DNA of 36,797 nt, from positions 8,420-45,216 of the forward strand of contig NZ_JADWYX010000075.1 of assembly GCF_016786355.1 (NCBI RefSeq). Reading direction: 5' to 3'. Numbering within the stretch: position 1 is the first letter of the stretch; each line of letters starts with the position of its first letter. A program made the position numbers and the translations under genes. Below the pieces are notes generated by a model, which ran no database searches, had not been told where the DNA came from, and saw only the letters and a list, made by a program, of their open reading frames with translations. Positions 24,154-31,765 of the stretch are shown here, one piece after another. The DNA is from Frankia sp. AgB1.9. GTDB taxonomy: Bacteria; Actinomycetota; Actinomycetes; Frankiales; Frankiaceae.

Positions 24154-25263
24154 TCAGCCGCCCTGGCCGGTCACCGGCCGATTGCGGTAACGCTCGATCA
24201 GTTCCCGGGCGCCGGGCTGCATCCGCACCGGCGGGAGCCCGCGCGCGAGCAGCAGGAGGTCGTCGCGGACCATCGCACCGATCTCTCGGAAGGCGGCCGG
24301 GATGCCGCCGGCCCGATGCCCGGACAGCACCAGTCCGTCGAGCGCCCGGGCCGGATGGTCCAACGCGAGTGGTTCCTCGGGCCAGACGTCGACCGCCGCC
24401 CGCAGGTGACCGCCCGCCACCCGGTCAAGAAGGGCCTCGTAGTCGACCACCGGGGCTCGGCTGACCAGCACGAGCCGGGCGCCGGGCGGCGCCAGGGCCA
24501 GCTCGGCGGCCCCGAGCAGGTGCCGGTTCTCGGTCGTGGCGGCCGCGAGCACGAACAGGAACTGGCTCCGGCTGATCGTCTCGTCCAGGCTCGTCGGGAG
24601 CAGACCGCGGTCGCGCAGCACCGCGGCCGGCAGCCACGGGTCGTACACCCGGATCGTCGGCCGGAACGGAGCGAGCAGCGGGTGCAGCGCGCGGCCCAGG
24701 TTTCCGAACCCGATCAGGCCGACATCGGCCCCGCGCAGCAGTACCCCCCGCGACCCGCCGTACGGCGTCCGGCCCTCCATCCCCGCTCTGAAGGCGCGGT
24801 CCTCCTGGCTGATGCCGCGGGCGAGGTCGAGCGCGAGCCCCAGGGCGTACTCGGCGACCGGCTGCGCGAACGCCGGACCAGCGGACAGGACGTGGATTCC
24901 GCGCTCGAAGCAGGCCCTGTAGTCGACATTCGGCAGGAAGTTGCCCTCGACATTGAGCACCGCGCGCAGCAGCGCCGCCCGCGCGATCCGCTCCCTCGAC
25001 AGCGCCGGCTGCCCGACGATCGCGAACACCTCCGGCAGCACGGCGTCGAGCAGCGTCTCGTCCGCGACTGGATCGATCCCCGGGAGGTCGACGATCTGGA
25101 AGACCTGATCCAGCTCGGCGCGGACAGCTGCGTCGAACAGCTCGTCGTGGCGACGCGGCGCGGGCCGCAGCACGACGATCGGCCGCCCGCCCGAGCCGGC
25201 CGGAGGCCCTGTCCCGTGGCCCAGACCATCGATCCCCGCCACCTCCACCAGACGATCTTTCAT
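24154..25263 (-). CDS. D-isomer-specific 2-hydroxyacid dehydrogenase
   Basis: A 369-residue NAD(P)-dependent dehydrogenase. The Rossmann motif is DVGLIGFGNLGRAL (about 180-193). The catalytic triad is Arg in LVLVSRAPVVD, Glu in AVDVWPEEPLALDHPA, and His in LVLSGHRAGG, each in its usual context. The first 25 residues are extra. The substrate pocket is unlike classical glycerate or lactate enzymes, so the substrate stays open. The ATG at 25263 has GGAG five bases upstream. It is divergent from the glutamate-5-kinase-like gene and lies just after palindromic element copy 1. Confidence 0.9.
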   Translation of the reverse strand: MKDRLVEVAGIDGLGHGTGPPAGSGGRPIVVLRPAPRRHDELFDAAVRAELDQVFQIVDLPGIDPVADETLLDAVLPEVFAIVGQPALSRERIARAALLRAVLNVEGNFLPNVDYRACFERGIHVLSAGPAFAQPVAEYALGLALDLARGISQEDRAFRAGMEGRTPYGGSRGVLLRGADVGLIGFGNLGRALHPLLAPFRPTIRVYDPWLPAAVLRDRGLLPTSLDETISRSQFLFVLAAATTENRHLLGAAELALAPPGARLVLVSRAPVVDYEALLDRVAGGHLRAAVDVWPEEPLALDHPARALDGLVLSGHRAGGIPAAFREIGAMVRDDLLLLARGLPPVRMQPGARELIERYRNRPVTGQGG

Positions 25264-25356
25264 CTCACTCCGTATCTGTCATGACGGGCTGGCCCACAAT
25301 GGTCGCTCGCGTGGCGGGTTTGATGGAGTCCGTCGGGCCACGAGGAGCAGCCGAGG

Positions 25357-26673
25357 ATGAAGATCCTGGTCGTCAAGCTGGGTTCGAGCTCCGTCACGCG
25401 CGCGAGCGGGCCTGACCCCCGGCTGCTCACGAACACGCTCGACTCCGCGCTGGAGGCGCACGACCTCGGCTGGGGTGTCGTGATCGTCTCGTCCGGGGCG
25501 GTGTCGTCCGGCACGGCCCACCTGGCCAGGACCGGGGTGGCGGAGTTCAGCGGCCGGCTCGCGGCGGCGGTCGGGCAGCCCTACCTGCTCGCGATCTACC
25601 GCTCGGTCGCCGACATGTCCGGGCGTAACGTCGCCCAGATCCTGCTGGCCGACCAGGACCTGCGCAATCCGCGGAAGATGGCCGTCATCGCGCAGGTGCT
25701 GCGTGAGTCCGTCGAGAACGGCGTCATCCCGATCGTCAACGGGAACGACGCGACCGACGAGGCCGCCTCGGACAACGATGCGATCGCGGCCGGTGTCGCC
25801 GTGATGACGGGGGCGGACAAGCTTCTGCTGCTCACGGACGTCGACGGGGTCTACGAGCACTCACCGGCGGTCGACGCGGCGCCGATCCCCGAGATCAACG
25901 CCCATGAGATCCATGAGGTCACCACCTACCGCGGTGGCACCGGACGGGGCGGCATGCGCTCCAAGGTCCGGGCCGCCGAGCTGGCCGCGCACAACGGGAT
26001 CGAGACCATGATCGCCAGCGCGCGCCGGCCGAGCGCGGTCATCGACTTCATCAAGGACGAACCGCGCGGAACGCGGGTGCGGCCGACCAACAGGCGGTTC
26101 GACGCCGACAGGCGGTGGATCGCCGGGGTGGCGGTCAGTCACGGCGCGCTCGTCGTGAACCTCGCGGCCGAGACCGGCATCGGCTGGGGGTCGAGCCTGT
26201 TCGCCTCCGGGATCAAACGGGTCCGCGGCACCTTCCGGCCCGGCGACGTCGTGGACATCGTCAGCCCGCAGGGACGGCTGCTGGGGCGTGGGGTCTCCCG
26301 GACCTCGGCGCTGCTCGTGGAGCTGGTCCGCTCGATGAGCATCGAGGAGATCGCCCTGGTGCTGGTCGGCGTGCTGCGCCGGTTCGCCGACGCCGGGACG
26401 CAGCTCGCCGCGACGAGCCCGGCCCGGCCGGTCGTCCACAACGCCCTCGCGCGGCTGGACCGCATGAGCCCGGAGAACATCCGGACGCTGGCGATCGAGA
26501 TCCTCACGCTCTATCCCTCGGCGGCCGTGGCGGCGATGCTGCCGAACGGGCAGCGGACCGCGTCAGACCGGCTCCTCGAGCGCTTCGTCCACGTCGTCGA
26601 CGATCTCAGCTTCATCGACCGCTCCCGCCTGGTGGTCTACCATCCCTTCCCGCCCAGCCCGGCTCCTGGCTGA
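25357..26673 (+). CDS. Glutamate-5-kinase-like amino-acid kinase with PUA domain and extra C-terminus
   Basis: 438 residues. The amino-acid-kinase domain runs to about 245: VVKLGSSSVT (5-14), VIVSSGAVSSG (42-52), VNGNDATDEAASDNDAIAAG (128-146), LLTDVDGVYEHSP (159-170), and the substrate loop GGTGRGGMRSKVRAAE. A PUA domain follows at about 250-325 (GTFRPGDVVDIVSPQG). Residues 326-438 are an added mostly helical segment, longer than in ProB (about 370 residues). ProB makes glutamyl-5-phosphate for proline synthesis, but here no proA or obg is adjacent, so this may be a second paralogue with another acidic substrate. The ATG has AGGAG about ten bases upstream. Confidence 0.85.
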   Translation: MKILVVKLGSSSVTRASGPDPRLLTNTLDSALEAHDLGWGVVIVSSGAVSSGTAHLARTGVAEFSGRLAAAVGQPYLLAIYRSVADMSGRNVAQILLADQDLRNPRKMAVIAQVLRESVENGVIPIVNGNDATDEAASDNDAIAAGVAVMTGADKLLLLTDVDGVYEHSPAVDAAPIPEINAHEIHEVTTYRGGTGRGGMRSKVRAAELAAHNGIETMIASARRPSAVIDFIKDEPRGTRVRPTNRRFDADRRWIAGVAVSHGALVVNLAAETGIGWGSSLFASGIKRVRGTFRPGDVVDIVSPQGRLLGRGVSRTSALLVELVRSMSIEEIALVLVGVLRRFADAGTQLAATSPARPVVHNALARLDRMSPENIRTLAIEILTLYPSAAVAAMLPNGQRTASDRLLERFVHVVDDLSFIDRSRLVVYHPFPPSPAPG

Positions 26674-26700
26674 TCCCCGCGCCGGCGGCCGAGCCGGTGG

Positions 26701-27654
26701 TCAGCGGCGGGCGGCGTAGATCCTGCGGACGACGTCCTCGATGTCAGGTTCCTCGACGGTGAAGTCGAGGACCTCGGCCCGCTCGGCGACCGCCGCGAAG
26801 ACCCGGGCGGCGGTCGTCGCCTCCGCGTCGAACGCGATCCGCTGGCGCAGGCCGTGCGCCTCGCTGGACAGATGGCGGGTCGCGGGTATCCCGGCCAGGT
26901 CCGGCGACGGCTCGGCCAGGTCGAGGACGAGCACCCGCTCGGCGCCGGTGGTCCGCCCGAGGCCAGCCAGGTCGCCGTCGTACGCCAGCCGGCCGCGGTC
27001 GATCACGAGAACCCGGTCGCACAGCCGCTCGACGTCGCCCATGTCGTGGGTGGTCAGCAGCAGCGTCGTGCCGTGGGTACGCCGTTCGGCGATGAGGAAC
27101 TCCCGCAGCCGCTGCTTGGACAGGACGTCGAGGCCGATCGTCGGCTCGTCGAGGATGACCAGCCGGGGAGCGTGCAGCAGCGCGGCGGCCACCTCGGCAC
27201 GCATCCGCTGACCCAGCGAGAGCTGGCGGACCGGGGTGGTGAGAAAGTCGGCCAGCTCCAGGCACTCGACCAGCTCGTCGGTCCGGGCCCGCTCCGTGGC
27301 GGCGGTCAGGGTGTGGATGGCGGCCAGGATGCGGAACGACTCGCGCACCGGAAGGTCCCACCACAGCTGGGACCGCTGACCGAACACGACCCCGACCTGA
27401 CGGGCCAGCCGGCGTCGGTCCCTGACCGGGCGCAGCCCGCAGGTGGTCACCGTGCCGCGCGTGGGCACGAGGATGCCGGTCAGCATCTTGATCGTGGTCG
27501 ACTTGCCGGCCCCGTTGGCGCCGATGTAGCCGACCGCCTCGCCTGGCTCGATCCGGACGGTCAGGCCGTCGACGGCGGTCACCCGTCGGCGACGCGGGCC
27601 GTCGCGCACCGTGAACTCCCTCGCCAGGTCCGCGGTCTCGATGATCGCGGTCAT
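26701..27654 (-). CDS. ABC-2-type exporter ATP-binding protein (COG4586-like)
   Basis: A 317-residue ABC ATPase. Walker A GANGAGKST is at 45-53, the Q-loop region FGQRSQLWWDLP at 91-102, the signature LSLGQ at 145-149, Walker B LVILDEP at 165-171, and the H-loop in LLLTTHDM. The GQxxQLWWDLP sequence is typical of the COG4586 branch, which works with the two permease types encoded just upstream. The C-terminal 80 residues are a regulatory extension. The ATG at 27654 has AGGAG close upstream and is chosen over an open extension that runs antisense to nothing coding. It is the last gene of a three-gene operon. The exported substrate is unknown. Confidence 0.93.
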   Translation of the reverse strand: MTAIIETADLAREFTVRDGPRRRRVTAVDGLTVRIEPGEAVGYIGANGAGKSTTIKMLTGILVPTRGTVTTCGLRPVRDRRRLARQVGVVFGQRSQLWWDLPVRESFRILAAIHTLTAATERARTDELVECLELADFLTTPVRQLSLGQRMRAEVAAALLHAPRLVILDEPTIGLDVLSKQRLREFLIAERRTHGTTLLLTTHDMGDVERLCDRVLVIDRGRLAYDGDLAGLGRTTGAERVLVLDLAEPSPDLAGIPATRHLSSEAHGLRQRIAFDAEATTAARVFAAVAERAEVLDFTVEEPDIEDVVRRIYAARR

Positions 27655-27709
27655 CGGCTCCTGCTCCCTTGGGTGATCGTTGGCTTTCGACAGAGGTCCG
27701 GGGGGTGGC

Positions 27710-28585
27710 TCATCCGCCGCCCCCTCGGTAGTGCCGGACTCCCCAGTGCCAGCACAGCAGGGCCATGGCCCATGCCCACAGCGCGGCGAGCGGCCCGCAC
27801 CAGCCCAGCCAGGTCGGCAGCCACGGGGGCGCCGGCAGGTCGAGCAGCCGCAGGGTCGGCAGGAAGCCCGCGAAGGCCATCGGGAAGAAGTAGCCGAACA
27901 CGACCTTGAGCGGTCGGGACCAGACCGCCGCCGGCTGGGTGGCGGCATAGCGGCCGCCGTAGACGAACGCGTTGGTCAGCTCCGCGCCCTCGACGAGGAA
28001 GAACTGCAGGCCGCCGGCCCAGACGAACATGGCCGCGAACGTCGCGCAGCCGCTCACGAGGGCCACCGCGAGAAGGGCCACGTTGCCCACCGTCCAGGCC
28101 ACGTCGTTGACGACGAGACCGGCGCCCAGCGCGGCCAGGCCGACCCCGATCCGGGTCAGCCGGCGCAGGCTGATGTCACTGGTCATGAGCTGGGCCAGCA
28201 GCGGCTGCGGTCGCAGGTAGAACACGTCCAGGGTGCCCGCGCGCAGGTAGACGGGCAGGTTGTCGCAGTGGCCGACGGCCAGGTCGGCGACCGAGAAGGC
28301 CAGGTCGGCCAGGCCGAACACGAGCAGGATCTGGTGGAACTCCAGACCGCCGAGCCGGGTCACCGCGTGGAAGAGGACCCAGACCTCGGCCAGCTCGACC
28401 AACGTCGCCAGCGCCGAGCTCACCAGGTCGAGCGCGAAGTTCGACCGGTAGGACGTCTGGGACCGCACCCGGGAGGCGATCACCATCCGATAGGGCCGCA
28501 GCCAGGTCCGCGGCCGGCCGGCTCCTTGCGCCTTCAGCGCTCCCGCCTCAGCCACCCGCGCCTCAGTCATTCGCGCCTCAGCCAC
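27710..28585 (-). CDS. ABC-2-type exporter permease (COG3694-like)
   Basis: A 291-residue membrane protein with six hydrophobic helices; family-like stretches are VYLRAGTLDVFYLRPQPLLA and VVFGYFFPMAFAGFLPTLRL. The GTG at 28585 has GGAGG six bases upstream and overlaps the stop of the preceding permease gene by eight bases, so the genes are translationally coupled. The first 15 codons are three near-identical 15-base units (MAEAR-MTEAR-VAEAG), each beginning with a possible start codon. The ATG at 28570 could therefore also be used. It forms the exporter together with the ATPase and the other permease. Confidence 0.9.
   Translation of the reverse strand: MAEARMTEARVAEAGALKAQGAGRPRTWLRPYRMVIASRVRSQTSYRSNFALDLVSSALATLVELAEVWVLFHAVTRLGGLEFHQILLVFGLADLAFSVADLAVGHCDNLPVYLRAGTLDVFYLRPQPLLAQLMTSDISLRRLTRIGVGLAALGAGLVVNDVAWTVGNVALLAVALVSGCATFAAMFVWAGGLQFFLVEGAELTNAFVYGGRYAATQPAAVWSRPLKVVFGYFFPMAFAGFLPTLRLLDLPAPPWLPTWLGWCGPLAALWAWAMALLCWHWGVRHYRGGGG
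28541..28585 (-). repeat. Triple 15-bp in-frame repeat at the permease start
   Basis: On the coding strand: GTGGCTGAGGCGCGA, ATGACTGAGGCGCGG, GTGGCTGAGGCGGGA. Each unit starts with GTG or ATG and contains TGAGG. The first carries the stop of the upstream permease. Confidence 0.85.
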
Positions 28586-29381
28586 CCTGTACCTCCAGGC
28601 GGCGCCGGCCGGCCCGGGTCAGCACCTGGCCGAGTCCGGCGACGCAGACGAGCCAGCCGACCTGTACCGCGAGCAGCCCCAGCGCGCCGGCGAGATCGAC
28701 CCGACCCGCGAGGACGTCGATCGGGTACATCATCATCGACGGGAACGGCGTGGCCTCGGCCATGACCAACAGCCAGCGCGGAAACAGCCCGATGGGAACG
28801 AACAGCCCGGCCAGGAATCCCGAGATGACCATGTAGAAGACCTGCAGGCCCCGGGTCTCCACCAGCCAGAACCCCGCGACCCCGACCAGGTAGGCGGTCG
28901 CCACGGAGATCACGATCCCGAGCAGCAGGCTGCCGGCGCCGAGTGGATAGGCCGCGAGCGAGCCCGGCGGCGCCATGCCCACGAAGACACCGATCACGAT
29001 CATCGGGATGCCGCGCGGAATCAGCGCGAACAGGGACCGCCCGACCTCGGTCGCGATCTCGGCCGCCTGCACGTCGAGCGGACGCAGGAAGTCGACCGCG
29101 ACCCGACCATCCTTGATCCGTTCGGCGATGTCCGTGCGGCCGTTGAGGTTGAGCGAGCCGAGCATCGCCTGGGAGAGCCAGATGTAGGTGCTCATCCGCC
29201 CGACGTCGTACCCGGCCAGCTCGCCGCCTGCCGCGTGCACCGTCGCGACGAGCACCGCCACCTTGAGCAGGCCGAACGTCGCGTTGGCGACCACCCCGCC
29301 GAGCGCCGCGAGCCGGTAGGCGGACTGGCGCCGGAACCCGGCCCCCAGCAACCGCCAGTAGACCCGAGCAATCCCACGCAT
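28578..29381 (-). CDS. ABC-2-type exporter permease (COG4587-like)
   Basis: A 267-residue membrane protein with six hydrophobic helices. Characteristic stretches are LSQAMLGSLNLNGRTDIAER followed by IKDGRVAVDFLRPLDVQ, and FYMVISGFLAGLFVPIGLFP followed by RWLLVMAEATPFPSMMMYPI, both typical of this permease type. It is the first gene of the operon that continues with the second permease and the ATPase. The ATG at 29381 begins with MRGIARVYWRLLGAGFRRQS. The 286 bases upstream contain palindromic element copy 2 and no clear promoter. Confidence 0.9.
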   Translation of the reverse strand: MRGIARVYWRLLGAGFRRQSAYRLAALGGVVANATFGLLKVAVLVATVHAAGGELAGYDVGRMSTYIWLSQAMLGSLNLNGRTDIAERIKDGRVAVDFLRPLDVQAAEIATEVGRSLFALIPRGIPMIVIGVFVGMAPPGSLAAYPLGAGSLLLGIVISVATAYLVGVAGFWLVETRGLQVFYMVISGFLAGLFVPIGLFPRWLLVMAEATPFPSMMMYPIDVLAGRVDLAGALGLLAVQVGWLVCVAGLGQVLTRAGRRRLEVQGG

Positions 29382-29538
29382 TGGACGTCAAACGCTATGT
29401 GCCGCAGCGAGACCCGCGCAACTCCGAAACACACCGGCATTGCCGGAACGCCGACACTCACCCCACGTTGATGATCAACAACGGCGGGCGTCTCGTACAG
29501 ATCCTGGCTAAGCCCGCAGAGCCTGGCTGCGCGCGGCC

Positions 29539-29614
29539 TTGATCGCCGTTTGGGCCCTGTGATGGTCGTGCCGGGGGCGTTTCTACGACCACCCCAGTGC
29601 CCAAACGGCGATCA
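29539..29614. repeat. Dispersed palindromic element, copy 2 (perfect arms)
   Basis: Perfect 16-base arms: TGATCGCCGTTTGGGC at 29540-29555 and GCCCAAACGGCGATCA at 29599-29614. An inner stem (GATGGTCGT against ACGACCACC) surrounds GGGGGCGTTTCTAC. Same layout and orientation as the element at 23966-24044. There are no transposase genes or obvious target-site duplications. It looks like a REP- or MITE-like element. Confidence 0.88.
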
Positions 29615-29667
29615 TGACCGGTCCGGTGGCCCAAGCGGGCAGCGAGGCTGGCTTCGCTGTCGCGGCT

Positions 29668-30435
29668 TCATCGGGCGATGGGCTGATCACGATCGGGCGA
29701 CGGAGACCAGGCGCGGGCCAGCTCGGCGAGCACGGCCTGCGCGTGCCGGAGCTGGCCAAGTTCGTAGGCCCGGGCCTCGCCCGGGGTCACGCCACCGCCA
29801 TGCAGGCCGGTTAGGGGGACGGGCTCAAGCGCGAGCAGCGCGATGATCGCCCGGCGGTACTCCGCCACCAGCCGGGCCCGCTCGCCGGCCGCGACATCCG
29901 GGCGAACGGCGTCGCCGTCGGCGGAATCCGGCAGCCCGGGTGGCCGGGCGTCGACGGTTCGGCCGCGCCTGTCCGGGTTGGCGAGCCCGGCTACGCCGCT
30001 GGCCGCCGGGCACTCACCAACCCGTGACGGATCGGCCAGCGCGGTGGCCGCACGGCCGGCGTCGCGGTCCGGCCGGTCGGCCACGCTCGGTGCTGGCTGG
30101 GCCGAGCCACCGACCGGGCCGAGCCTGTCGAACGACTCGTGCCCACCTGACTCGGGCCCACCTAACCCGCGCTCGGCCACACCGTGCCCGACCAGACCGT
30201 GCCCAGCCGGCCCGCGCTCGGCCAGACCGTGCCGAGCCGGACCGTGCCCGGCCGCCGGGGCGAGGTCAGCCGGCCTGTGCCCGGCAACCGGCCCGTCACC
30301 TGCGAGCGGGCTGGGAGTGGCCTGGGCGGCTGGCCGACCGGTGTCGAACACGAGCGGGCTGATGACATGGCGACCTAGGTCGTGGCGGTCCGCGAAGGCC
30401 GCGGCGGCCTGGGCGGACTCGAACGCGACGATCAC
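29668..30435 (-). CDS. Hypothetical protein with Gly-His repeat centre and helical C-terminus
   Basis: 255 residues from the GTG at 30435. The N-terminus is folded-looking (IVAFESAQAAAAFADRHDLG, then HVISPLVF). Residues 45-95 are repeats of GHGLxxxG/RHGL/ERGPAGHGL type. A Pro/Asp-rich stretch follows, then a helical C-terminus (ERARLVAEYRRAIIALLALE, then GEARAYELGQLRHAQAVLAE). Codon use in both ends is properly coding. The frame stays open to 30513, and a CTG at 30504 has an ideal GGGAGG six bases upstream, giving MSAPHQLFAVVALADDDD before the listed start; this may be the true N-terminus. The gene contains a rare TTA leucine codon (30163-30165). I do not recognise the family. Confidence 0.68.
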   Translation of the reverse strand: MIVAFESAQAAAAFADRHDLGRHVISPLVFDTGRPAAQATPSPLAGDGPVAGHRPADLAPAAGHGPARHGLAERGPAGHGLVGHGVAERGLGGPESGGHESFDRLGPVGGSAQPAPSVADRPDRDAGRAATALADPSRVGECPAASGVAGLANPDRRGRTVDARPPGLPDSADGDAVRPDVAAGERARLVAEYRRAIIALLALEPVPLTGLHGGGVTPGEARAYELGQLRHAQAVLAELARAWSPSPDRDQPIAR

Positions 30436-30867
30436 CCTTGCGGCCTCGGGGTCGTCATCGTCGGCGAGGGCGACGACGGCGAACAGCTGGTGTGGCGCGC
30501 TCAGCTGGTACCTCCCTCAGGTCATCAGGCGCGAGCGCCCAGGCTGCCCGCCGCGGTCGGGGCGCGGCGGGCTGGTACGGGTTCGGCGGTGTGGGAAGCC
30601 TTCGAGCGCCGGCCGGCGACGACGGGATCCCGCACCGAATCGCGTCGGATGGCGCCGCCCTGCTCACGGGCCGACCGCCGGAAACTTCCGGCGGCCGCGC
30701 GCGACGACTGCTCGGAAACAAAAGGCGGCATGGTCTCCGGATACGCATCGGCCCCAGGCGATCCCAAGCCAGACGCCACGGATGCCGCCTGCTCCCAGAC
30801 CGGGCCGAAAATATTCGGCGGCACGACGGAACAGCGGTCCATGATGCGTGCAGGATGGCCGCAGGCC

Positions 30868-30902
30868 AGAAAAACACCGCACGTCCGTTCGTGCGCGGTG
30901 TT
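30868..30902 (-). terminator. Rho-independent-type terminator, minus strand
   Basis: On the minus strand AACACCGCGCACG pairs with CGTGCGGTGTT (one 2-base bulge) across AACGGA, immediately followed by TTTTTC. It is the only hairpin with a true T-run I found. The nearest upstream minus-strand gene, the phosphoribosyltransferase, ends almost 390 bases away. Confidence 0.6.
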
Positions 30903-31120
30903 CCTCGGATGCGACGTGTGCCAGCTGCTATAGGTGTCGGTTACTACGCCCTGGGTGCCACAGGCCTCAGATACTCGGCACCTGAACATGCTACCCGGCT
31001 CGACTACCCGGCGCATTGATTGCTCGGTGTACTAGTTGCTCTGTACGTTGGTCAATCAGCAAGTCAGTCGCTCAGCACACCGGTGGCAGGCAGATCGGCC
31101 GTCCAGCGACTATGTCACCC

Positions 31121-31195
31121 AGCAACCCAAGTCCAGAGCACCTAAGTCCCGAGCACTAAGCCACAGCACCTAAGTACAGATCACCTAAGACCAAG
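31121..31195. repeat. Degenerate 13-16-bp tandem repeats
   Basis: Successive units AGCAACCCAAGTCC, AGAGCACCTAAGTCCC, GAGCACTAAGCCAC, AGCACCTAAGTAC and AGATCACCTAAGACC share the core CACCTAAG. Read on the minus strand they are CTTAGGTGCT repeats about 100-160 bases past the phosphoribosyltransferase stop. Confidence 0.65.
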
Positions 31196-31288
31196 GGCGA
31201 CTGTGCGGCCGCCCAGCGGGATGCTGGCACATGAATAGCATCGTTGGTACACCCGGTCAAGCAGGCTGCCGGCCGAGCCGGGGCGGGC

Positions 31289-31765
31289 TCACAGGTCGAC
31301 GACCGGCGGCTCGGTGCTCCACGGAAAGTTGATCCACCGGTCGGTCCGCCGCCACACGTACTCGCACTTCACCAGGGATCGCGGCTTCTCGTAGATGACC
31401 GCCGTACGCACCTCGGCCACGTGGTCCTGGATGAAGTCCCGGACGAGTTCGATGGTCTTGCCGGTGTCCGCGACGTCGTCGGCGATCAGCACCCTCTTCG
31501 CCGAGAAGTCGACCGTGCTGGGCACCGGCGGCAGCATCACCGGCATATCCAGGGTGGCGTCTACTCCGTTGTAGAACTCGACGTTCATCACGTGCAGGTT
31601 CTTCACGGCCAGCGCGTAGCCGAGGGAGCCGGCCACGAACAGGCCGCCGCGCGCGATCGCCAGGATCACGTCCGGCCGGTACCCGTCGGCGGCGACCGCC
31701 TGGGCCAGCTGCCGCGAGGCAATGCCGTAGGTTCGCCAGTCGAGAATCTCCCGGTCGTCCGCCAT
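31289..31765 (-). CDS. Phosphoribosyltransferase (xanthine/hypoxanthine type)
   Basis: A 158-residue type I phosphoribosyltransferase. The PRPP loop VLIADDVADTGKT is at 92-104, and ILAIARGGLFVAGSLGYAL at 34-52 is the usual PPi-loop region. The C-terminus (YEKPRSLVKCEYVWRRTDRWINFPW) matches Gpt-like enzymes that salvage a purine base with PRPP to a nucleotide. The exact base is not certain. The ATG at 31765 lacks a clear ribosome-binding site. It stands alone, with gene-poor DNA on both sides. Confidence 0.9.
   Translation of the reverse strand: MADDREILDWRTYGIASRQLAQAVAADGYRPDVILAIARGGLFVAGSLGYALAVKNLHVMNVEFYNGVDATLDMPVMLPPVPSTVDFSAKRVLIADDVADTGKTIELVRDFIQDHVAEVRTAVIYEKPRSLVKCEYVWRRTDRWINFPWSTEPPVVDL

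Larger units (their letters stand above)
30436..31288. other. Gene-poor stretch with reduced GC and short repeats
   Basis: Apart from the possible 5' extension of the Gly-His-repeat gene (to 30504), no convincing gene is present on either strand; open frames here are arginine-rich and without ribosome sites. The right half, roughly 30900-31240, has visibly lower GC than the rest. It carries a minus-strand hairpin with a T-run (30868-30902) and about five degenerate copies of a GCACCTAAGTCC-like motif (31121-31195). It may be a decayed or imported segment or hold a small RNA. Confidence 0.6.

Noticed and set aside
23966..29614. Composite transposon bounded by the two palindromic elements
   Set aside because: No transposase, no target duplications, and the copies are unequal and in direct orientation; a dispersed REP- or MITE-like element fits better.
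29668..30844. Plus-strand open frames opposite the Gly-His-repeat gene
   Set aside because: Codon use supports the minus strand: the C-terminal helix region has coding-type third positions and the plus frames do not.
31121..31195. CRISPR-like array
   Set aside because: Units are 13-16 bases, degenerate and without spacers of constant length; no cas gene is present.
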